8,193 nt of DNA from an uncultured Senegalimassilia sp. (lineage in GTDB: Bacteria > Actinomycetota > Coriobacteriia > Coriobacteriales > Eggerthellaceae). A program made the translations under genes and the position numbers. Under the pieces are notes generated by a model. That model searched no databases. It was not told where the DNA came from and was given only the letters and a program-made list of their open reading frames with translations. Below are positions 1 through 8,000 of the stretch, in pieces (position 1 is the first letter of the stretch; each line of letters starts with the position of its first letter). The stretch covers positions 1-8,193 of the forward strand of contig CAKUJT010000105.1 in assembly GCA_934661765.1 (NCBI GenBank), read 5' to 3'.

Positions 1-662
1 CCTGTATCATAAATCTGATAGCCAGCCATTTTCTGTTGCAAATAATTAAGCTGCTCTTTTCGTGTATTCCAATGCAGATAATTGTAATACCCTCCCCCAT
101 TGGCTACATCTGTAACATACACAGCGGTAATCTCATATTCATATTTCTGCTCATGTAGGTATAGTTTTATATTAGGATGTTCTTTGTAAAAGATTTCTTC
201 CTTGTATCCATTCAGCTGCTTAAACATGGAATTATCCTTCATCTGGTGACCATAAAGGATTAAATGCTCTGCCTTGGCATCTACATCGTTTCTGTAATCC
301 ATGAAAATAGCACCACATGCCGCTGTTTCCCGGTTAAAATTATGTGTCAGATAGAATTCGTTATCTGCAGCCTGCACAACTGGATAGTTGATATCTGTAC
401 CCGGTATCTGAATCCAGCCTACACAGTCACTGTTCATTGCTATAAGTGACTGGTAATCAAAATCATCTTCCGACTGTTTCACGTCCTGCTGATCGTTCTC
501 TTCCTCGTGATCTGCCTCTGTCTCCGGGAAACCAATTTCTGATATATCCTCATATTTCTGCTTGTTTTCCTCTGACTTCATAAAGTAATTCATTAAATAT
601 GTCCCACTGATAGAAATAACTGCAGTGCATAGCACCAGCAAAACATATCGCCATCTCTTCAT
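1..662 (-). CDS. Class B sortase, C-terminus cut by the window edge
   Basis: This is probably a membrane-anchored transpeptidase that cleaves a C-terminal sorting motif and attaches surface proteins to peptidoglycan. The visible 220 residues start with a short basic end and a hydrophobic signal-anchor at about residues 6-27, with no cleavage site needed. An acidic linker follows (about 46-70). The catalytic domain then shows the SrtB-type stretch VGWIQIPGTDINYPVVQ (81-97), the N-x-FYLTHNF region, and the catalytic His139 in LILYGHQMKDNSMF. The catalytic Cys (usually TLSTC) and the Arg lie beyond the left edge and cannot be checked. The ATG at 660-662 was chosen because GGAGG lies at 674-678, 11 nt upstream, and because it gives a complete signal-anchor. 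The gene follows the DUF5688 gene with a hairpin between them. The adhesin with an NPKTG motif encoded upstream in the same direction is its likely substrate. Class assignment is confident; activity and the substrate pairing are inference. Confidence 0.93.
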   Translation of the reverse strand, partial: MKRWRYVLLVLCTAVISISGTYLMNYFMKSEENKQKYEDISEIGFPETEADHEEENDQQDVKQSEDDFDYQSLIAMNSDCVGWIQIPGTDINYPVVQAADNEFYLTHNFNRETAACGAIFMDYRNDVDAKAEHLILYGHQMKDNSMFKQLNGYKEEIFYKEHPNIKLYLHEQKYEYEITAVYVTDVANGGGYYNYLHWNTRKEQLNYLQQKMAGYQIYDT

Positions 663-673
663 TGTTTCAGTTT

Positions 674-678
674 CCTCC
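674..678 (-). promoter_or_regulatory. Ribosome binding site of the sortase gene
   Basis: The minus strand reads GGAGG here, 11 nt before the ATG at 662. It supports that start. It directly abuts the T-tract of the hairpin at 679-718, so hairpin folding, termination and ribosome access to this gene may influence each other. Confidence 0.8.
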
Positions 679-718
679 AAAAAAAGAGCAGCGGCCACAC
701 ATTCATGCAACCACTGCT
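679..718 (-). terminator. Rho-independent terminator-like hairpin between DUF5688 gene and sortase
   Basis: On the minus strand, AGCAGTGG (718-711) pairs with CCGCTGCT (694-687) as an 8-bp stem with one G-U pair. The apical region is 16 nt (710-695), in which further G-U pairs are possible. One C and then seven T follow (685-679). This is the layout of an intrinsic terminator, but the large loop makes it weaker than the one at 1965-2002. It begins 5 nt after the TAA of the DUF5688 gene. No convincing promoter is visible between it and the sortase, so it probably acts as a partial terminator or attenuator. Confidence 0.62.
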
Positions 719-723
719 GTTAT

Positions 724-1800
724 TTATAATGCTGCTAAATCTCGATTACTTGTTCGTTTTCCTTCAGATGGTACTTTCATATTTTTCTGCCGATTCTCTT
801 GAAGTTTTTTATGAATACCCGCTTCTTTTGTGCTTGCCTTTTCCATTGCAAGCCTGCTTTCACGCTTCTTGGCATTTTCGATGACCATTTCTTTACTGTC
901 ATAAAACTGAACTTTATCTGAAAGCTTATCTTCTGGTTCCACTGCTTCTTTATTTACATCCCGCACCATAATGCTCATATCTTCCAGTGTCATTTGTGTG
1001 GTAGTTGGAACGATAAGTGTTTCATGGATGCTGGACGGTAAGATATAAAAATCTCCACCCATTAATTTGCTTACTTTGTCCATCACATCTTCTCGTAAAA
1101 TCATACTTGCACCATATCTATAATCTTCACTAGTCAAGCAGTACGAGGAAAACCCATCTCCGTTGTCAATAATGTCATTCTGCTTATCTAACAAATTGAT
1201 AGGCTTTAGACCAAACATCTTTTCCGCAACTAACGCCTCGATATCCGTAAACACTGCACCTTTTGAATGTTCCGCTCGCAATGAATCCTCACGCAACTGT
1301 TCCTCCGTAATTCCCCAGCCTTTCAGCAGGTTTGGAGTTACTGTTGCAGATCCCCTTAACATTCCATCTCCACCTATCTTAATATGATATGTCGCAGCAA
1401 AATCACCTTGCTCTGTATAAACCTGATTCTTCAATTTATCCCGGTTCAGTTCCATATCACACAGATGGATTTCCAATCTCTGTTTCACCATCTCATAGTT
1501 CGTAAAAATACTGCCAATAGACTGCGCCTCCTCCGGTGGATCATGTTCAATTCGCAGATCTGCAATGTCTCCTACAATTTCATCGAGATTCATACCGCTA
1601 CTGTACTTTTCGTATAATTCATTGATGTAAATATTGGGCGTGAGTGTTTCATTTTCTTTTTTTATCAGTACCCCCGTCAAATGTACATCATTATTTTTTA
1701 CCACATCCGTAAACTGAATATCCGCATCCTTATAGCTCTCTGGTAAGTAATCTTTTACATTGCTTTTTATATATTCCTGAAATTCTTTAAAATTCAACAT
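724..1800 (-). CDS. DUF5688-family protein
   Basis: This 358-residue protein has no signal peptide or membrane segment, so it is predicted to be cytoplasmic. I recognise the DUF5688 pattern: an N-terminal region with KNNDVHLTGVLI (35-46), NIYINELYEKYSSGMNLDEI (56-75) and the DIADLR helix; a central region with IKIGGDGMLRG and LLKGWGITEEQL (140-169); and the hallmark-like GGDFYILPSSIHETLIVP (248-265). The last 50 or so residues form a Lys/Arg-rich, probably disordered or helical tail. The function of this family is unknown. I know its members mainly from Lachnospiraceae accessory elements, often as near neighbours of conjugation or surface genes. The ATG at 1800 has GGGG (1812-1809) 8 nt upstream. 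That site lies immediately before the stop codon of the small upstream ORF, which points to translational coupling. Family call fairly sure; no role is claimed. Confidence 0.85.
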   Translation of the reverse strand: MLNFKEFQEYIKSNVKDYLPESYKDADIQFTDVVKNNDVHLTGVLIKKENETLTPNIYINELYEKYSSGMNLDEIVGDIADLRIEHDPPEEAQSIGSIFTNYEMVKQRLEIHLCDMELNRDKLKNQVYTEQGDFAATYHIKIGGDGMLRGSATVTPNLLKGWGITEEQLREDSLRAEHSKGAVFTDIEALVAEKMFGLKPINLLDKQNDIIDNGDGFSSYCLTSEDYRYGASMILREDVMDKVSKLMGGDFYILPSSIHETLIVPTTTQMTLEDMSIMVRDVNKEAVEPEDKLSDKVQFYDSKEMVIENAKKRESRLAMEKASTKEAGIHKKLQENRQKNMKVPSEGKRTSNRDLAAL

Positions 1801-1805
1801 CTATA

Positions 1806-1940
1806 CTACCCCTTTCGGATCATGTGACGGCTCGGCTGCTTTCTAATAATCTTCTCTGCTTCTTTCTGATATGCCAGCAGACGGTTTAATGTTCTCTTTT
1901 CTCTTTCCTGTAAACTGCTGTTTCTTCCAAATGTCTTCAT
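1806..1940 (-). CDS. Small basic 44-residue hypothetical protein
   Basis: The ORF begins at ATG 1940-1938 and ends with TAG 1808-1806. It encodes MKTFGRNSSLQEREKRTLNR and a further 24 residues. There are 13 Lys/Arg and 4 Glu, giving a strong net positive charge, and the segment from Leu10 to Lys34 is likely one amphipathic helix. No known family is recognised. Support for it being real is a GGAGG (1953-1949) exactly 8 nt before the ATG, and a stop codon only 5 nt from the next gene's start, with that gene's ribosome binding site inside this ORF's last codon region. An in-frame upstream ATG at 1955-1953 would add five residues (MEDIR). It overlaps the GGAGG itself, so the inner start is preferred. 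It could be a small DNA- or RNA-binding factor or merely a coupling leader peptide; the sequence does not decide. Confidence 0.68.
   Translation of the reverse strand: MKTFGRNSSLQEREKRTLNRLLAYQKEAEKIIRKQPSRHMIRKG
1809..1812 (-). promoter_or_regulatory. Ribosome binding site of the DUF5688 gene, inside the small ORF
   Basis: The minus strand reads AAAGGGG before the TAG stop of the small ORF. The GGGG ends 8 nt before the ATG at 1800. Because the site overlaps the last sense codons of the upstream ORF, ribosomes ending there are well placed to re-initiate. Confidence 0.65.
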
Positions 1941-1948
1941 TCTGATAT

Positions 1949-1953
1949 CCTCC
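1949..1953 (-). promoter_or_regulatory. Ribosome binding site of the small 44-codon ORF
   Basis: GGAGG on the minus strand, 8 nt before the ATG at 1940. It decides between two in-frame ATGs, because the more upstream one (1955-1953) overlaps it. It lies only 11 nt after the T-tract of the strong terminator. Confidence 0.75.
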
Positions 1954-1964
1954 ATTTTCTTTAT

Positions 1965-2002
1965 AAAAAAGGCACTCTCCGGATATCGTTCCAGAGAGCG
2001 CC
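1965..2002 (-). terminator. Strong Rho-independent terminator after the adhesin gene
   Basis: On the minus strand, GGCGCTCTCTGG (2002-1991) pairs with CCGGAGAGTGCC (1982-1971) over 12 bp, with two G-U pairs and an 8-nt loop. TTTTTTAT follows from 1970. It starts 32 nt after the adhesin stop codon. Only about 11 nt separate its T-tract from the ribosome binding site of the next gene, so there is no room for a promoter after it. Downstream expression must come by read-through, by a promoter within or upstream of the hairpin, or from RNA processing. Confidence 0.9.
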
Positions 2003-2034
2003 GTAATCATCAGCATTTCTAACTAAGCAGATGC

Positions 2035-5000
2035 TTAATCATTGCCTTTTTCACTTTTATTCTGTTTTTTCTTTCTTTTTCCAGAAACAAGTACCCCGGT
2101 CATCACTGCAGCTGCACTAAGCATCATCACTACCGGAAGCCAGAGATTCGTTTCATCACCTGTTTTTGGATTTCCACTGGTTGGTGTGCCCGGTGTTCCC
2201 GGCTGTGTTTCTTTATTGGTCAGATCTTTTTTCACTTCAATAATAGGTGTATTCTGATCTGCGTACTCAAACACAATCTCCAGCTTGGTCTGATCCAGTT
2301 CATATCCATCCAGTGCCTTTGTTTCCACCAGATAATACTTGATTGCTTCACTGAATTTTCCATTCTTATAGGTTGCAATCTCATACAGATCACTTTCCGC
2401 ATGGCCTGCAGCATCCGTTACCAGTTTTTCCAGTACCTTTCCTTTGCTGTCCCGAAGCTCATATTCCACACCTTTCAGTGGCTTTTCAGTATCTGCATCA
2501 GTTTTATTGATGATTACCTTACCTTTGGCTGTATCGTCTTTCATTGATACTGTCTGTATTTCTCCAGTGTCAGCTACTTCAAAAGTCACATCATTCGTCA
2601 GGATAAACCCTTTCGGAGCCTGTTCCTCACGAAGTGTATATTCACCAATCGGCAGCTTCTCCACATAGTGTGGTTTATCTGAGGATGTCCAGCTTTCCAC
2701 GACTTGATCATTCTCATCAAGGATGGTCAGTTTTGCGCCTGGAATTTCCTGATCACCAGTAATATCTGTTTTACTGATCTGAACCTTTGTCACATCATCT
2801 TTCATCTCATGCTTCTGGATTTCAGCAGTATTTTCAATCGTAAATTCAATACTTTCTGCAGTGACAAATCCGTCAGCCGGTTTTGTTTCTGTCAGTTTAT
2901 ATTTCTTTCCAACTACCAGCTCTTTGATTGCATGAGCTTCTTTTGTGGAAGTCCACTCATCTACGGTATTTCCTGCTTCATCCGTTACTTTCAGGTGTGC
3001 GCCTGGAAGTTCTTCCCCGGTTGTCAGATCGGATTTTGTCAGCTCTACTGTGGTCGGTTCATTTTCAAAGGTGAACTCATAAGTGACATCTGTGACATCC
3101 TCGCCCTCATATTCAAAGGTAAACTCCTGTTCTTCCTCTGTTGTTACGAATCCATCCGGAGCCTGCAGTTCTTTCACATAATACTTACCATCTACTGGCA
3201 GGTCTGCAAGGAAAGTAATTCTTCCGTTTTCATCGGTTGTCTTCTGCTCGATAATTTCATCAGCTTCCAGAAGTACATTACCGGATACGGATTTGATATC
3301 TTCTGCTGTAAACAGTCCAAAGATTGCCCCTTTCAGTACACGGTCACTGTCTTTTTCTTTTTTCAGAACCTGTACCGTTACTTTCTGGCGGGCATTCTGC
3401 CAGTCTTCATCATAAGTGACTACTGGGGTATCCTGATCACGATAGCTCAGGTCTACATATCTGATCTCATCATCCAGAACATAACCATGAGCGGTTGCCA
3501 CTTCTTTCACATAATACTTGCCTACTGGAAGATCTCCCAGCTGTGCAATACCTGTATCATCTGTAGTAATGGTTCCCACCAGATCATCTGCCTTGTAATA
3601 GTCTTCACTAATACCATCGGCAGCTTTGATATCTTCTGCCGCATATACCTCAAAAGTAACCTCAGTCAGATTACCGGAAATATACTCAAACAGATGCTCT
3701 ACAGTACCTTTTGCATTATCCAGAAGAGTTACTTTATCAAGAAACTCTCCCTTTTTGTTGATGATCAAAAGGGCTGTCGGCACTTCATCTTTCATTTCCA
3801 CCTTCTGTACCTCTGCAGTATCTTCCAGTGTGAATTTTACATCTGTTGCTTTCAAATAACCGTATGGTGCAATTTCTTCTCTCAGAGTGTACTCTTCACC
3901 AACAACCAGACGTTTGATTACATGTGGCTGGTCTTTTACAGAAGTCCATTCATCCACCACATTTCCGTCTTTATCAAGGATTTTCAGACTTGCACCCTCC
4001 AGCTCAGTTCCTGTAGTAATATCGGATTTTGTAATTTCTACCGTAGTCGGCTGATTTTTCTTTACCTCTTTCAGTTTCACTACTGCAATATCCTGTCCCT
4101 GATAGGAAGCATCAAAAGTCAGAATTTCATCAGATGAAACGAATCCTGCCGGTGCTTTCAGTTCTTTTACATAATACTGGCCAAGGGGCAGATCTACGGT
4201 AAATACTGCCTGTCCATCTTCATCAGAAGTCATTTCCTGCAGAAGTGTATCTGCCTTTACAATGATCTCACCTTTCTCATTCTTCAGATCTTCTGTGTTA
4301 TAGATGCCAAAGACAGCTCCTGCGATTGTAGCTTCATTTTCTGCATCCTGTTTCTCTACTGTGATTTCCACTTTCTGGCGGTCATCATCAAAGGTAACAG
4401 ATTCTTTGATTACTGCAGTATTCTGATCGGCATAATCAAAAGAAACTTCCTGCGGAACTGCATTTAATACAAATCCAGTCGGTGCATTTGCCTCTTTTAC
4501 CAGATAACTACCAAGAGGCAGATTTTTCACAACTGCCAGTCCGGAATCATCTGTCGTTACGGTTGTTACCAGTTCACCCTCTGCATATTCCAGAATCCGG
4601 TTGCCGTCTGCATCCTTCTGATAATCTGCTGTATAGACGTTTTCGGCAGCATATACTTCAAATTCTGCTCCAGATAAGTACTTTTCTTCATACTGAAAAT
4701 CTTTTCCATCATAACCAGCAAGTACCTCACCCTTTTTGTAGATGGATAACTCACCCTTTACCGGATGGTTTTCATATTCTACTTCGATGATCGCATCACC
4801 GGTTGTTGCATCCTGCAGATACGCTGTGTTGGAATCCACGTTGACTTCCACATAGTTTTTACTAAGCGTATAACCATCTGGTGCAGTTACTTCCTCAATA
4901 CGGTAATTTCCGATCTTAAGACTTTCCGGAAGAATCAGATAGCCGTTTGAATCTGTGAAGAAGGAAGTATGCTTCTGCACAGTCGGATATGTCGTTACCT

Positions 5001-8000
5001 GCTCTACATATTTCTGCTGATTCAGATCAAAGATCTTAAACTCTGTACCTGCAACCAGAACCGATTTCTTTGTTTCATCGTCTTTTTTGATGATTTTCAG
5101 TTTTGCATGGAATTCATCATCCAGAAGAACTCTCCATGTCTGTGGCTCATTCGGATGGTTTTCTGAAATAGTTACCACAAAATCATCCACCGGCTTATAA
5201 TTATGAGGGGTAGTTGTCTCTCTTACCACGTATTTACCGTATGGAAGTGGGATGCTCTTTGCATATCCTTTTGCGTCTGTGAACATTTCTGTCTTTCCAT
5301 CTTCAGTAATCACTACTGGCTTCGCACCAGTAAAATCATAGCTGCCATCTTCTTTTACTTTCAGGCTGCTTGCAAGATATGCAGTAAATCCGGCTCCTTT
5401 CAAGAGATCCGCATCTGTCTTTCCATTATTGGCAACCTTGATTACCTCAAACGGCTGTTTTACTACTGTTTCAGAAGATTCTGCTGTTCTCTCAATGTTC
5501 TTTACCTGATCTCCTTCATAATTGCAGTCAACATCATGTTCCTCCTCATCCAGAAGATATCCAGTTGGCGGTGTGATCTCTTTCACATAATATTTTCCAA
5601 GGAACAGATTCTCAACCCTTGCATTTCCAGAATCATCCACGGTCATGGTAGCTACCTGTGCATCTTTTTTATAGAGAACGCCGCTTTTTCCGTCCGGATG
5701 AGCAATGTTCTCACGGGCATATACACCATACACGGCTCCTGCAAATTTCGCATCGCCCTGTGTCACATTTCCGGTTTCCTTATCCTTTTTTACCAGATGA
5801 ATCGATGCACTCACATGCTCATTGGAAAAAGTATGGGAAAAGGAAACGGTCGCTTCCTTGTCATTGGTATACAGGAAATCAAAACTGTACACCTCATCAG
5901 AATTTCTAAAGTAATTAGCCGGTGCCTGTAATTCTTTCACATAGTAGCTATTGTTGTTTGGAATATCTGCAGCAAAAGCGCCGCTTCCCATTTCATCTGT
6001 AGTAGCCTTTGCAATCAGGGTATCTTTTGCAACCACAACCTGTCCGTCCTGGTTCTTGATGTCTTTGCCTGCATACAGTCCAAATACTGCTCCTGCGAGT
6101 GGCTTTTTCGTATCCTTATCCTGTTTTTCTGCAAATACTTTTGCTTTCTGACGATCATTTACGAATGTCAGATCACCAACTGCCACTTCTACGTTCTGTC
6201 CTGCGTAGCTCAGGGTTACTTCTTTTGATTCACCAGCGCAAATCAGGTTTGTCGGAGCTTTCATCTCCGTTACTCTGTAAGTACCAAGATACAGTCCTTT
6301 TAAGGTTGCACTGCCATCATCTCCAGTGGTAAAATTTTCCTTCACCAGTGCGCCCTGTTTATATACAACGGTTCCATCTGCACGTTTAATGTCCGCTGCA
6401 GCATAAACGTTGTAAACTGCCCCTTTCTGTCTCCTCTTTTCATAAACGAAAGAAACACCTTCCTCTGTAACATTCGCGCCTGTCAGCACTTCACCTTCTT
6501 TATAGATGGTTAAGTTCGCCTTCTGCTCCTCATCTGTGACCACCTGATTGGATGTCTTTCCAACTACCAACTGAATGTTATGCACCGCTGTATCCAGAAG
6601 ATATCCGGTCGGTCCTGAAATCTCCTTCAGGTAAATCATATCCTGTGTTTTATTTAAGGTAACACTGGATGCTCCGTTTGCATCAGTAGCTGGCATTTCC
6701 ATAATCAGATTTGTGCAGTCTGGATCACTATAAAGTCCATATACTGCCCCTGCCACAGCTGCATTCGTCTTCTTGTCTTTCTTTACGATCGAAACGCTTG
6801 CCTGACTTACCCATGTAACAGAAAAATCCACGTACTTTTCATCGTCAACGGCCTCGCCAAAAACAAAGGCCAGATCCTGTAAATCGCCCCCGGTACTGAT
6901 CTTATAAGCAGAATAGTCTTTCACGATAGTACCTTTCATGGTTGCTGAGAATGTCGCACTTACATCAGCTGCCTGTGTGATCGGTGCAGAAAGATAAAAC
7001 TTCGTTCCACCATTGATCTCCACACTTGCCCCTGCAGCACTGGTTTTTCCAGTTGTTACATTATGGAACTTCACACCAGACGGTAGCTTAAAGGTAATAG
7101 ACTGAAGGGTATCCGCAAGGAAAGTAACCTCTTCCGTTCTCTGCTGTTTTCCATCTACATATGCGGTTACATTCGGGTTTGAAAATGCCATATCTACTTC
7201 CGGAATCTCCGGCTGTGACATACAGTAATTATAAAGCTCCATTGCAAGTGACTTTCCTGTACTATTGGTGCCGCTGAACGCATCGCTGCTTCCATTTGCA
7301 TATGCAGCTGCCATATGGGTGATAATAAAGCGTTTTCCTGCTGAAAAATCCGGATGCTTTTCTGCAAAAAATCCATCATCTCCACTGGCCTTAGTTCCAT
7401 AATAGCAAACCTTTGCCAGACTCTTTCCATCACTTAACTTTGTAATTTTATATGTTCCATCATCTGGACCACGTTTGGACGGCTGTACGCAATAAGCTGT
7501 TGCACTGACATTGCCATATTTTACTTTATATGGTGCTGTCTGATAGGAGCCAAGTCCATAGTCTGCGTAGTAATACCAGGAACCACGGGTGATGGTTACT
7601 TTCTTTGTCGTTGATGCTGCATAAGTTACTATCAAAGACGGTGCTTCTACATAGAACTCTACGCTTTCCCCTTCTTCCAGCGCAAACAGATCAATATCCT
7701 GGTCTCTTGCAGCGGTTAGCACAATTTCAAGATCAAGCCCTGTTTCCTGATCATAGGTTTCCTGATTCTCTGCCTCTTCCAGTGCTTCATTAAATTCTTC
7801 TTCAGATAAGCCTTCGGAAAAATCCTTTGTAGCTTCTTCCGTTGGAATTTCTGTCGTTTTTTCTGGTTCAGATTCTTCCGGTGCCCCTGTGGTTTCCTCT
7901 GTCGCTGATTCTGTCGGAGCTTCTGTAACTTCTGCAGTTTCTTCTTCAATCGGAACCTCTTCGTCTGGTGGTGTTTCCTGCTCGATCACTATTGGCTGTG

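Noticed and set aside
264..449. A 61-codon plus-strand open frame
   Set aside because: It lies antisense to the sortase catalytic domain, whose minus-strand frame has clear family motifs.
723..728. TATAAA on the minus strand as a -10 box for the sortase gene
   Set aside because: No -35-like hexamer lies at the right distance, and the AT-rich bases overlap the stop codon of the DUF5688 gene.
2024..2037. Perfect inverted repeat taagca-ga-tgctta at the adhesin stop codon
   Set aside because: Its 2-nt loop is too tight for a full hairpin and no T-tract follows. It probably arises by chance, and the real terminator lies just downstream.
2704..4137. A 477-codon open frame on the plus strand, rich in Phe, Ile and Cys
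   Set aside because: It lies entirely antisense to the Cna_B-repeat gene. Its composition reflects reverse-complemented Lys/Glu/Asp codons, it has no ribosome binding site that I can see, and it matches no family. It stays open because of the sense gene's codon bias.
5203..5931. A 242-codon plus-strand open frame
   Set aside because: It is also antisense to the Cna_B array, with the same shadow composition and no start context or recognisable domain.
2210..6801. Repeated motifs as a possible CRISPR-like or other DNA repeat array
   Set aside because: The periodicity comes from diverged Cna_B protein domains of about 90-130 residues. There are no short identical DNA repeats with uniform spacers.
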